A DNA stretch of 64,000 nt, from contig OZ246946.1 in NCBI GenBank assembly GCA_965232015.1, positions 3,348,001 to 3,412,000 of the forward strand, in the 5' to 3' direction. The notes beneath the pieces are model-generated. The model was not told the origin of the DNA. It worked only from the letters and a program-made list of their open reading frames with translations, and did no database searches. The translations under genes and the position numbers were made by a program. The stretch comes from JAJEAO01 sp963667635 (lineage in GTDB: Bacteria; Acidobacteriota; Vicinamibacteria; Marinacidobacterales; Marinacidobacteraceae). This document shows positions 16,316 to 24,405 of the stretch, in pieces; position 1 is the first letter of the stretch; each line of letters opens with the position of its first letter.

Positions 16316-17575
16316 GTGGCCGAGTACCTGTGCCAGATCGGCGAGCCGGCGGGAGATCTGCGCCGTCTCCGGATCGCGGCGCCGAGTTCCGAGGCGGCCC
16401 GCCGCCAGCTCGAGCGCGAGGGATTCCACGTGTTCGGCGTGCGACGGATCTCGGGGATCGCCGCGTGGTTCGGGCGAAGCGCGGGCGGTCGGCCGAGCGC
16501 CGGGTCCAGGACGGGGCGAGGCCACCTGCTCCTGGGCCGACCCGTGCGCAGCCGCGATGTGCTCCTCTTCAACCAGGAGTTGGCCGCGCTCCTCCGGGCG
16601 GGGCTTCCGCTCGCCGAGTCGCTCGCCATCATGGTCGAGCGGATGGAGAACCGGACCCTGCGCGCTGCGGTGACGGAGATCCTGCGCCAGGTCCGCGGGG
16701 GGACGCCGATGAGTCAGGCCGCGTCCCGTTTCCCGTTCTTCCCCCCGGTGTATGCGGCGTGTCTGCAGGCGGGGGAGACCAGCGGGGACCTCGCCGGAAT
16801 GCTGCGACGGTTCACCGACACCTTTCGGGTCGCGGTGCGGGCGAGATCGCAGCTCGTCGCCGCCCTCGTCTATCCGGCGTTTCTGCTCGCCGCCCTTCTC
16901 GGGACGGCCGCGTTCCTCCTGCTCGGAGTGGTGCCCGAGTTCATCCCGTTCTTCGCCGGATTCGGGCAGGAGCTGCCGCTGCTCACCACGGTCCTGCTGG
17001 CCGTTGCGGAAGGCGTCCGGAGCCATTTCGGCTGGGTGCTGGCTGGAGCCGCGGCGGTGGCGCTCGCCGGGGCGGCGTGGTCCCGTCGGCCGGACTCGGG
17101 CCGCGTCCGGGACCGATGGCTGCTCCGGCTCCCGGCCGTCGGGGAAGTGCTGCGGCTCTATGCCGTCTCGCAGTTCTGCCGGGCGCTCGGCACCCTGCTG
17201 GCCGGAGGGATGCCGCTCGCCCGGGCGATCCCGGTCGCCGCCGACGCGGTGGGCAATCGCTACCTGCGAGCGGTGCTCGGTCCCACGGCCGGCGATGTGA
17301 GCGAGGGCCGGACGTTCGTGGACGCGCTTGCGGCCAGCGGCGAGGTGCCCGCATTCGCTCTCTCCATGGTGCGGGTGGGCGAGGGAACCGGCGATCTGGC
17401 CCGCATGGTCTCGAGCGTGAGCGACTTCAACGACGAGGTCATCGAGAACCGGGTGGCGATGCTCCTGAGCCTGCTCACGCCGGTCGTGCTCCTTCTGCTG
17501 GGCGGCTTCGTGGCGCTGGTGCTGCTCGCCATCTACCTGCCGTTGTTCAGTCTGGCGTCGGTCCCCGGCTTCTGA
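16316..17575 (+). CDS. gspF: Type II secretion / type IV pilus inner-membrane platform protein GspF
   Basis: Polytopic platform protein of a type II secretion or pilus assembly machine, 419 aa from the GTG at 16316, which starts the conserved region; the frame stays open upstream to 16103 but that stretch is low-complexity. Two T2SF domains are visible: the first with FNQELAALLRAGLPLAESL and ACLQAGETSGDLAGMLRR, the second with FCRALGTLLAGGMPLARAI and MVRVGEGTGDLARM. Three long hydrophobic helices are in the expected places (after each domain and at the C-terminus). The stop overlaps the next pseudopilin start by one base (TGATG). No GspE ATPase gene is in the window. Confidence 0.9.
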   Translation: MAEYLCQIGEPAGDLRRLRIAAPSSEAARRQLEREGFHVFGVRRISGIAAWFGRSAGGRPSAGSRTGRGHLLLGRPVRSRDVLLFNQELAALLRAGLPLAESLAIMVERMENRTLRAAVTEILRQVRGGTPMSQAASRFPFFPPVYAACLQAGETSGDLAGMLRRFTDTFRVAVRARSQLVAALVYPAFLLAALLGTAAFLLLGVVPEFIPFFAGFGQELPLLTTVLLAVAEGVRSHFGWVLAGAAAVALAGAAWSRRPDSGRVRDRWLLRLPAVGEVLRLYAVSQFCRALGTLLAGGMPLARAIPVAADAVGNRYLRAVLGPTAGDVSEGRTFVDALAASGEVPAFALSMVRVGEGTGDLARMVSSVSDFNDEVIENRVAMLLSLLTPVVLLLLGGFVALVLLAIYLPLFSLASVPGF

Positions 17576-18057
17576 TGGCGTCCACCGGCCGCCAGCGCGG
17601 CTTCACCCTGATCGAGCTCGTGGTCGCCTCCGGCGTGCTCGCGGTGCTGGCCCTCGCGGTCATCCCGGTGGCGAAAGTGGCCTCGGTGCGCGCGAAGGAG
17701 ATCGAGCTGCGGCAGCAGTTGCGCACCGTGCGTCTTGCGATCGACGCCTACCATGAAGCCGCGGAGGCGGGCGAGATCGCCCCCGAGGTCCTCGAACCGG
17801 ACCACGAGAACTATCCGCCCACTCTCGAGGCGCTGGTGGAGGGGGTGCCCGGGCCCCCGGATCCGGAGGGGCGGACGCCGGTGCTGCGGTTCCTCCGCCG
17901 TCTCCCGGTGGACCCGTTCACCGGGCGGACCGACTGGCTGCTGCGCTCCTATCAGGACGACCCCGACTCCCTGCGATGGGGCGGCGAGAACGTGTACGAC
18001 CTCCGCTCCGCCTCCCCCCGGCGCGGACTCGACGGGACGCCGTACCGCTCATGGTGA
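17575..18057 (+). CDS. GspG-like pseudopilin 1
   Basis: 160-aa type II secretion pseudopilin. A short basic leader ends in RQRG, then FTLIELVVASGVLAVLALAV: prepilin-peptidase site, Phe at +1, Glu at +5 and the alpha1 helix. The globular part contains FLRRLPVDPFTGRTDWLLRS, the 'P.DP.G' calcium-loop-type region typical of GspG. It overlaps gspF by one base and the next pseudopilin by seven bases, so all are one operon. Together with the following gene it would form the pseudopilus shaft or tip. Confidence 0.88.
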   Translation: MASTGRQRGFTLIELVVASGVLAVLALAVIPVAKVASVRAKEIELRQQLRTVRLAIDAYHEAAEAGEIAPEVLEPDHENYPPTLEALVEGVPGPPDPEGRTPVLRFLRRLPVDPFTGRTDWLLRSYQDDPDSLRWGGENVYDLRSASPRRGLDGTPYRSW

Positions 18058-18491
18058 CGATGACCGGCCGTCCGCTGCCCCCCCGGCCACACCCGGGGTT
18101 CCGGTCGGGCAGGGAGTCCGGCTTCAGTTTCATCGAGATGGTCCTCGTGATCCTGGTGCTCGGGATCCTGTTCGGGATCGCGGCGCCCCGCTACCAGGCC
18201 CAGGTCGTCAAGGCGAAGGAGGCGGTGCTGAGCCACAACCTCGCCGTGATCCGCGAGCGGCTCGATCAGTACCGCGCGGATCGGGAGGAGTACCCGTCCG
18301 GGCTCGGGGACCTGGTCGTGGGCGGTTATCTGCGGGAGATCCCGGCGGATCCGATGACCAGATCCATCCTGTGGGAGGAGATTCGGGACGGCTACGACCC
18401 GCTGTTCCCCGACGCCCCGGCGGGGGTTTCGGACATCAGGAGCCGGTCGGAGGAAGTCGGGAGCGACGGACGCCCCTATCGTGAGTGGTGA
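18051..18491 (+). CDS. GspG-like pseudopilin 2
   Basis: 146-aa pseudopilin, second of three in the operon. The leader is ~27 residues, ending GRESG, followed by FSFIEMVLVILVLGILFGIAAP with Glu at +5. The globular part ends with YLREIPADPMTRSILWEE, again the conserved 'P.DP' turn. The ATG at 18051 lies seven bases inside the preceding gene (ATGGTGA), while its own end overlaps the next GTG start by 11 bases. Two GspG-like genes in a row may mean one is the major and one a minor pseudopilin. Confidence 0.87.
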   Translation: MVTMTGRPLPPRPHPGFRSGRESGFSFIEMVLVILVLGILFGIAAPRYQAQVVKAKEAVLSHNLAVIRERLDQYRADREEYPSGLGDLVVGGYLREIPADPMTRSILWEEIRDGYDPLFPDAPAGVSDIRSRSEEVGSDGRPYREW

Positions 18492-19062
18492 TCCGGTCCG
18501 CGGCGAGCGCGGCTTCGTTCTCTTCGGGGTCCTCATGGGAGCGACGCTGCTCGGCGTCGGGCTGCTCGCGGCGGTGACCCTGTGGAGCCGCGTCCTTCAG
18601 CGGGAGCAGGAGGCGGAGCTGGTGTTCCGCGGCGAGGCGGTGGTGCGAGCCATCGAGCGCTTCCAGGCCGATCGGCCGGGCGCATTCCCGGAGACGCTCG
18701 AGGAACTGGTCGAAGGACGCTACCTGCGCCGGGCGTGGCGGGATCCGATGACCGGAGATCCCTTCGTCCTGCTCCGGGCGACGCCCGCCGCAGCTCCGGC
18801 GACGGGACCGGCCGGGATGATGGCCGCTGAAGCTGCGTCAACCGCCCGGCCGCCAGCGGCCGAGCGAGACGCCGAGCCGGCGGACTCCGACGTCACCGCC
18901 GGCATCGTCGGCGTCGCGAGCGCCAGCGACGAGCTCAGTTTCCGGACCTACAACGGGGCCCGCCGCTACAGCGAATGGCTCTTCGAGGCGCAGCCGGCGA
19001 CTGCGGCGGCCCCGGGCCGGGGAGACGGGGAGGAGGACCAATCCAGCCTGGGGACAAAGTGA
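18481..19062 (+). CDS. Atypical pseudopilin-like protein lacking Glu at +5
   Basis: 193-aa product of the third gene after gspF, starting at GTG 18481. A short leader with ERG precedes FVLFGVLMGATLLGVGLL: the cut site and hydrophobic alpha1 are present but position +5 is Gly rather than Glu, as in GspK-type tip pseudopilins. A 'P.DPMTGDPF' turn around residue 84 resembles the calcium loop of its neighbours. Residues ~100-140 are an Ala-rich, low-complexity insert, and a short globular end follows. Membership of the pseudopilus is inferred from position and the N-terminus; it is likely a capping or tip subunit. Confidence 0.75.
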   Translation: MSGDPVRGERGFVLFGVLMGATLLGVGLLAAVTLWSRVLQREQEAELVFRGEAVVRAIERFQADRPGAFPETLEELVEGRYLRRAWRDPMTGDPFVLLRATPAAAPATGPAGMMAAEAASTARPPAAERDAEPADSDVTAGIVGVASASDELSFRTYNGARRYSEWLFEAQPATAAAPGRGDGEEDQSSLGTK

Positions 19063-19287
19063 CGCGGCCCGGTTCTCCCGGTAGGGGCTCGAGCGGCGAT
19101 GCCCAGTTCTCCCGGTGGGGGCCCCGGCTGAACACGCCGCTACGCTGCACTCCGCGCCGTTCTTCGTTGCGCATCGGTCGAAAGACTCGCGGTATTCCTC
19201 CCTTGCGCGCCGCCCCTACCGGGAGAACCGGGTCAGCCGGGTGCCTCGCCACTCTCGGTGCTCACGCCACTTCATCCCCAGGCTGGA
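19043..19287. repeat. Inverted pair of dispersed repeat units between pseudopilin and M28 genes
   Basis: This convergent intergenic region is bounded by CCAGCCTGGGGA...AAGTG (19043-19061) and its inverted near copy (19268-19287). Inside, GGTTCTCCCGGTAGGGGC occurs at 19071-19088 and inverted at 19212-19229, with a variant AGTTCTCCCGGTGGGGGC at 19105. The two arms therefore share the same order of motifs in opposite orientation, though the right arm has about 33 extra bases between them. The same core recurs at four other loci in the window. It may serve as a bidirectional terminator for the two facing genes, or be a MITE/REP-like element. Confidence 0.7.
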
Positions 19288-19349
19288 CCGGGGGAGCGAC
19301 GCCCCCGGAGCTGAACCCGCGGCAGCGCGCCGGGACTGCCGCCGTCGTC

Positions 19350-20717
19350 TCAGCGACGGCGGCCGGAAGGGAAGGAGATGACGCTCTCGTTCCCGTCCGT
19401 CGAGACCGAAGCGACGCCGAACAGGAAGTTGTCGATGACGAGGTTCTCGAAGGTGAACTCGGTCACCGGTCCCACGAAGCGCGAGTGGGTCCACTGCGGT
19501 GCGGTCGTCTCGCGCCAGTACACCTTGTAGCCGGCGAGGCGATCCGATTCCACCGGATCCCAGAAGAGCGTCGCCGACGGTCGCACGGCGCCCGCGATCT
19601 CGACGTTCGCGGGCGGCGCCGGCGCCCACGCCAGCGCGGCGAGCGTGATCACGTTCACGCCGGTCAGCCGGGCGGCGTAGTCGAAGTCCACGCCCTCGAT
19701 CACGTCGCCGTAAGCGATCCCGTCCTCCACCCGAAGGGTCTGGTGCTGGCGGGTGTAGTTCTCGTGCGTCTCCATGATGCGCACCCCGGGGAACCCGGCG
19801 TCGTTGAACGGACGGTGGTGCCCGCCGCGCCCGAACCGGTCGAGGCGGTAGATCATGATGGCGTCCAGATTCGGGATGTACTCGTCGGTCATCCGCGCCA
19901 CGTAGCGGGCGAGCTGGCGGGAGACGCCGTCCACCTCCCCGCCGGTGACCCGGCGGGCGCGGCGCGCTTCCTCGGTCTCGGTGACCGGGGTCGGCTCGGA
20001 GAACACCCGGAAGGTGTTGTTCTCGATCACCCCGTCCACGCCCTCGATGTTCCCGATCATGTCGTTGTTCAGGACGGCCTCGATGTTCCAGCCTTCGGCG
20101 GTGGCGACCTCCGCCATGTGGCGGCCGCCGAAGAGCCCCTGCTCCTCGCCGGAGAGCCCGGCGAGGATGATCGTGGCCGCGAACGAACCGGCGTGCCGGC
20201 TCAGGACCCGGGCGGCCTCGATGGCGCCCGCCATCCCGCTCGCGTTGTCGTTCGCCCCGGGGGAATCGCTGGTGAAGTCGTTGGCGTCCGAGACCCGGCT
20301 GTCGATGTCCCCCGACATGATCACGATGCGATTCCGGTCCGATGTCCCGCGGAGCGTCGCGAGCACGTTGACGACTTCGGTGTCCACCGGGATGCGGCTC
20401 CCTTCCCGCCCGGGAACCACGTTCCGCTGGAACGAGACCTCGAGGCAGCCGCCGCACGCTTCCGAGATCCGGGTGAATTCGGCGTGGATCCAGCGCCGGG
20501 CGGCGCCGATGCCGCGGGTGTCGCTCTCGGTCTCGGACCGGGTGTGGCGGGTTCCGAAGCCCACGAGCGTGCGGATGTCGGCTTCGATCCGCGCGGCGGA
20601 CACCGCTTCGAGGAGGTCGTAGTGCCTCGGGTCGCGGCCGGGCTCGGCGGGCTGGCCCGCGAGCTCCGCGGGAGCGAGGAGGAGGACGAGAGCGAGAAGG
20701 TGGAACCGCGAAACCAT
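19350..20717 (-). CDS. Secreted M28-family metallopeptidase
   Basis: Exported zinc aminopeptidase-like protein, 455 aa, with a signal peptide (LLALVLLLAPAELAGQ). The M28 core shows DSPGANDNASGMAGAIEAA, the catalytic pair in LSGEEQGLFGGRHMAE, NNDMIGN and a late histidine region GRGGHHRPFNDAG. The first metal-site motif reads SGDIDSR, Asp in the place where a His is often found. Residues ~365-450 form a fibronectin-III-like C-terminal domain (VRPSATLFWDPVE, YKVYWRETT). The gene starts 13 bases after the pgeF stop, so it is probably the last gene of the division cluster transcript. The exact substrate is unknown. Confidence 0.88.
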   Translation of the reverse strand: MVSRFHLLALVLLLAPAELAGQPAEPGRDPRHYDLLEAVSAARIEADIRTLVGFGTRHTRSETESDTRGIGAARRWIHAEFTRISEACGGCLEVSFQRNVVPGREGSRIPVDTEVVNVLATLRGTSDRNRIVIMSGDIDSRVSDANDFTSDSPGANDNASGMAGAIEAARVLSRHAGSFAATIILAGLSGEEQGLFGGRHMAEVATAEGWNIEAVLNNDMIGNIEGVDGVIENNTFRVFSEPTPVTETEEARRARRVTGGEVDGVSRQLARYVARMTDEYIPNLDAIMIYRLDRFGRGGHHRPFNDAGFPGVRIMETHENYTRQHQTLRVEDGIAYGDVIEGVDFDYAARLTGVNVITLAALAWAPAPPANVEIAGAVRPSATLFWDPVESDRLAGYKVYWRETTAPQWTHSRFVGPVTEFTFENLVIDNFLFGVASVSTDGNESVISFPSGRRR

Positions 20718-20730
20718 GTGACGGTTTGTA

Positions 20731-21483
20731 TCACCTGGAACCGGAGCGACCGCGCCCGACGACGACGAGCGACCAGTTCCGCCCGACGCCGGGCCCTTCG
20801 CGCCGGTAGGAGTGGAATGCGGGCTCGCAGCGGGTGCATAGGTCGGCAGTTCGGATGCGGGCCGGGTCGAGCCCGGCGGCGACGAGCTGGAGCCGGTTCT
20901 CGAGCTGGATGTCGAGCCGCGGCCGGCCCCGCGGGCTCGGCGCCTCGGCCGTGATCCGGGTGGGGTCGCGCCCGGCGGCGGCGAACGCCTCGGGCACCTC
21001 CGGCCCCACCTCGAAGCAGCAGGCCCTGATCGCAGGCCCGATCACGGCGTGGAGGGCGTGAGGAGCGGCGCCCGAGCGCCCGACGAGCGCGCGGACGGCG
21101 GCGGCGGCGACTCCCTGACAGGCGCCCCGCCAGCCGGCGTGCGCTCCGGCGACCGCTCCGCTCTCCGGGTCGGCGAGGAGGACCGGGACGCAGTCGGCGG
21201 TCTTGATCGCGGCGGCGTCCCCGGGGGCGTCCGTCACGACGGCGTCCGCCTCCGGCTCCGGGGTTGCGGGGTCCACCGCCGTCCCCTCCGGTTCGTGGAC
21301 CCGTCGCCCGTGGACCTGCCGGAGCGTGTGAAGACGCCGGACCCCGAATGCGGCGGTGAACCGTTCGAGGTCCGCTCCGGCCTCGTCACGACGGCCGAGG
21401 TCCGCTTCGCCCTTCGTCCCCGGCCCGCTCCGCCACCGGCAGGAGAACCCGTGAGGCGCGGGGAAGCCGGTGGCCGCGAGCAG
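20731..21483 (-). CDS. pgeF: Purine nucleoside phosphorylase / laccase-domain protein YfiH (PgeF), start codon unusual
   Basis: Cytosolic multicopper-oxidase-fold protein (YfiH/PgeF), active on purine nucleosides and in E. coli linked to peptidoglycan editing. The frame reads TGFPAPHGFSCRW, then FGVRRLHTLRQVHG, DCVPVLLAD, HAGWRGACQG, IGPAIRACCFEVGPEV and CTRCEPAFHSYRREG: all metal and active-site His/Cys positions are present. No in-frame ATG, GTG or TTG exists between the upstream stop (within the ftsZ 3' end) and a GTG at 21276 that would cut off conserved sequence. I place the start at CTG 21483, giving 250 aa, the usual family length. Location after ftsZ is typical for this gene. Confidence 0.85.
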   Translation of the reverse strand: MLAATGFPAPHGFSCRWRSGPGTKGEADLGRRDEAGADLERFTAAFGVRRLHTLRQVHGRRVHEPEGTAVDPATPEPEADAVVTDAPGDAAAIKTADCVPVLLADPESGAVAGAHAGWRGACQGVAAAAVRALVGRSGAAPHALHAVIGPAIRACCFEVGPEVPEAFAAAGRDPTRITAEAPSPRGRPRLDIQLENRLQLVAAGLDPARIRTADLCTRCEPAFHSYRREGPGVGRNWSLVVVGRGRSGSR

Positions 21484-21580
21484 CCAGGTCGCCGCGCGGC
21501 CGGCGCCGACGCGGCGCCACCCGAATCCGGGCGGAGGCGCGGCTCCCGCCCGGGATCCGCGCGACGGGCCCGGCGGCGAC

Positions 21581-23065
21581 TCAGCCGCGGGGGCGGCCTC
21601 CGCGGGTCAGGAACGGGGGAGTGTCCAGATCGCCCCAACGACTCTCCCCATCGCTGCCGGGATCGAGTGCGCCGGGCGGGGCGTCCGGGGTCGGTTCGGG
21701 AACGGACGGCGACGCGGCGGGATCGGTTCGCCCGGCGGTAGTCCCCGTCCGCACGACCCGGATCGGGGGGCCCTCGTCCGACGCGCCGCCCGAGCCATTG
21801 CCGGACGCCGGGAACACCGGGCCTTGCCCATCGGTTCCGGTGGCGCGCTTCCGGTAGTCGAGGAAGTCCCGCGGGGTGGCGCCCCGACGGCTGCGGTCGG
21901 GGAACCCGGTCGCGACCACCGTGACCTGGATCTTGCCGCTGCCCTCCTCGTTGAGTTCGGGATCCACGGCGGTGCCGAGGAAGATGTTCTCGCCGGGCTG
22001 GGACTGCTCGATCCCGTAGCCGGCCTGGAGCTCCGGCGCCACCGCCTCGCGGACGATCTCCATGACCAGGTGGACCTCGTTCAGGGTGAGGTCCTCGCCG
22101 CCGGTGACGTTGACGAGGATGCTCGTCGCACCCCGGATGGACGTGTCCTCGAGGAGTGGAGACTCGATCGCCGCGTGCGTGGCCCGCTGGACCCGGTCCT
22201 CGCCGGAAGCGGTGCCGATCCCCATCACCGCGTCGCCGCGGGCGCGCATGGCGGTGCGGACATCGGCGAAGTCGAGGTTGATCTCGCCGGGGATCTGGAT
22301 CAGATCCGAGATCCCCTGAACCGCCTGACGGACCACGTCGTCGGCGTTGGAGAACGCGGCGCGGATGGACTGCCCGCCGTACACCTCCAGCACCCGGTCG
22401 TTCGGGACGCAGATCAGCGTGTCCACGTACTCGCGCAGCTCGCGGATCCCGTCGTTCGCGACCTCCTGCCGCCGGGTGCCCTCCACGCCGAGTGGCTTGG
22501 TGGCCACCGCGACGCAAAGAGCCCCCAGCTCCTGCGCGGCGCAGGCGACGATCGGCGCGGCGCCGGTTCCGGTGCCCCCTCCCTCGCCGACCGTGATGAA
22601 CACCATGTCGGCGCCCTCCACCGCGTCAATGAGGCCGTCCATGTCGTCCCGGGCGGCGAGTCGTCCCTGCTCGGGATCCCCTCCGCACCCGAGTCCGCCC
22701 GTCCGGTCGCGACCGATCTGGATGCGGGTCGGCGCCAGCGACTTGGAGAGGACCTGCGCGTCGGTGTTCACCGCGATGAACTCGACGCCGCTCACGTCGG
22801 CTTCGATCATGCGGTTGACCGAGTTGCCACCGCCACCGCCGACGCCGATGACCTTGATGACGGCGCGGCCGACGGTGAGGTCCGGCGCTGGAGGCGAGGC
22901 GGTGGGGCGCTCGGCGGGAGGCGTCGCAGCCGCCGGCTCGGGCGCGGCGGGGAGCCTGGCGGCGACTTCGGCCGGGAGCTCGGCTGGAGGCCTTGTTGGA
23001 GGTCTGTCAGGGGGCTCGGCTGGGAGGCCGGGCCCGGCCTCGTCGGCGAAGAGGATCGAGGGCAT
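21581..23065 (-). CDS. ftsZ: Cell division GTPase FtsZ
   Basis: Tubulin-like GTPase that forms the Z ring. 494 aa from the ATG at 23065, with an AAGGAGT ribosome site. Residues ~1-66 are an Ala/Pro-rich extension not usual in FtsZ. The core follows: VIKVIGVGGGGGNSVNRM, VEFIAVNTDAQVL, the tubulin signature GGGTGTGAAP preceded by TVGE (most FtsZ have AGM there), TKPLGVEG, and the T7-loop NLDFADVRTAM that supplies the catalytic Asp. A linker of ~100 residues leads to DTPPFLTR, the C-terminal peptide that binds FtsA. It lies 41 bases after ftsA and is followed by pgeF. Confidence 0.96.
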   Translation of the reverse strand: MPSILFADEAGPGLPAEPPDRPPTRPPAELPAEVAARLPAAPEPAAATPPAERPTASPPAPDLTVGRAVIKVIGVGGGGGNSVNRMIEADVSGVEFIAVNTDAQVLSKSLAPTRIQIGRDRTGGLGCGGDPEQGRLAARDDMDGLIDAVEGADMVFITVGEGGGTGTGAAPIVACAAQELGALCVAVATKPLGVEGTRRQEVANDGIRELREYVDTLICVPNDRVLEVYGGQSIRAAFSNADDVVRQAVQGISDLIQIPGEINLDFADVRTAMRARGDAVMGIGTASGEDRVQRATHAAIESPLLEDTSIRGATSILVNVTGGEDLTLNEVHLVMEIVREAVAPELQAGYGIEQSQPGENIFLGTAVDPELNEEGSGKIQVTVVATGFPDRSRRGATPRDFLDYRKRATGTDGQGPVFPASGNGSGGASDEGPPIRVVRTGTTAGRTDPAASPSVPEPTPDAPPGALDPGSDGESRWGDLDTPPFLTRGGRPRG

Positions 23066-23106
23066 GGAGTGACTCCTTGGAGGACTGGTGGGAAGTAGTG
23101 GGGGGG

Positions 23107-24405
23107 CTACTGCGCCTTGCGGAACCGCACGGCGAACCGGCGGAATGGGCCGGTGACCGAGGAAAACATGGGGCCGAATCCGAGAGAAGGCCGGCGGGCG
23201 GCGCGGAGATGCTGCTGCCGCGCCCCGTATCGGGCGAGCCCGACGGCGCCGGCGAACTGCCGCTGGGACGCGATGTCGCGCTGGCCCGAGATGTCGGTGG
23301 GGCCGCGGCTCTCCGACTCGCGGCTGAACACGACCCGGGCGACCTCGGAGAGGCCCTCCAGCCGGGCGCCGCCGCCGGTCAGCACGATCTGCCGGGGGAG
23401 TCCCGACGAGAGCGCCTTCTGGAGCTGATCGCGGATCTTGAGGAAATCGCTCATCGCGCGCTGCTGGAGGATCTCCGCCACGATCCGCCGCGGAAGGAAG
23501 GAAGAGGAGGTCCGTCCGACCCCTTCGAGCTCGATCAGCTCGTCGGCCGTGACCGATTCGACCAGAGCGACGCCGTACCGGCGCTTCGTGCGTTCGGCGA
23601 CCGTCTGCGAGATCCCGAGGCCGCGGACGAGGTCCGTGGTGTACGCCCGGGCTCCGCTCGGCATGACGTCGGAGTGCCAGAGGACGCCCCGCCGGAACAC
23701 CGCGATGTCCACCGTCATCGCCCCGATGTCGAGCAGAAGGACATCCCCGCCCCGTTCCTCGCGGCTGAGGACGCCGTAGCCGGCGGCGAGGGGGGAGGCG
23801 ACCGGGCCGCCGCGCGCGGTCCCCTCGACGGCGAGCCCGGCGCCGTTCACGGCCTTCTCCACCGCCTCGAGAACCGACCGGGGGCAGGCGATCAGGTGAA
23901 CGAAGGACTGGATCCGCTCGCCGGACCACCCGATCGGATCGTCGGTGGCGTCGAGGTCGTCCACCCAGAATTCCTGGGGAAGGGCGTGGAGCAGCTCGTA
24001 GGGTGGACGCAGCCAGCCGCCGGCGCGGGGAATCGCCGACTGCACCGCCCGGTGGACATCCTGCGCCGAAATGGGCCGCGTGCGGTCCGGGACGGTCACC
24101 GTGCCGGACGAATTGATGCTTCGGCGGCTGCGGCTGCCCGCCGTGACCCATGCGTGCGTGACCTCGACCCCGGCGGTCTGCTCCATCTCCTCCACGGCCT
24201 GTCGCACCGCTTCGGCGGCGCCCGCCTCGCGCACCACCTCGCCGTACTGGATGGCGTTCTGGCTCGAGGCCTGACCCACGGCGAGGACTTCGAGCTCCTC
24301 GGGGGGCTCCTTGCCTCCGGCCTTCTCGGGCACCCGGGCCAGAACGGCCCGCACCGAGTCCGATCCGAGGTCGATCGCCGCGACCAGGTCAGCCCTGTTC
24401 TTCAC
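23107..24405 (-). CDS. ftsA: Cell division protein FtsA
   Basis: Actin-fold membrane tether for FtsZ, 432 aa. The GTG at 24405 is chosen since it begins the phosphate-1 strand (VAAIDLGSDSVRAV) and overlaps the ftsQ stop by four bases (GTGA). Visible elements: subdomain 1C with SGTVTVPDRTRPISAQDVHRA, phosphate-2 LLLDIGAMTVDIAVFRRG, adenosine motif QIVLTGGGARLEGLSEVAR, and a C-terminal amphipathic helix (FRRFAVRFRKAQ) that would bind the membrane. The neighbours and order (ftsQ-ftsA-ftsZ) are canonical. Confidence 0.95.
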   Translation of the reverse strand: MKNRADLVAAIDLGSDSVRAVLARVPEKAGGKEPPEELEVLAVGQASSQNAIQYGEVVREAGAAEAVRQAVEEMEQTAGVEVTHAWVTAGSRSRRSINSSGTVTVPDRTRPISAQDVHRAVQSAIPRAGGWLRPPYELLHALPQEFWVDDLDATDDPIGWSGERIQSFVHLIACPRSVLEAVEKAVNGAGLAVEGTARGGPVASPLAAGYGVLSREERGGDVLLLDIGAMTVDIAVFRRGVLWHSDVMPSGARAYTTDLVRGLGISQTVAERTKRRYGVALVESVTADELIELEGVGRTSSSFLPRRIVAEILQQRAMSDFLKIRDQLQKALSSGLPRQIVLTGGGARLEGLSEVARVVFSRESESRGPTDISGQRDIASQRQFAGAVGLARYGARQQHLRAARRPSLGFGPMFSSVTGPFRRFAVRFRKAQ

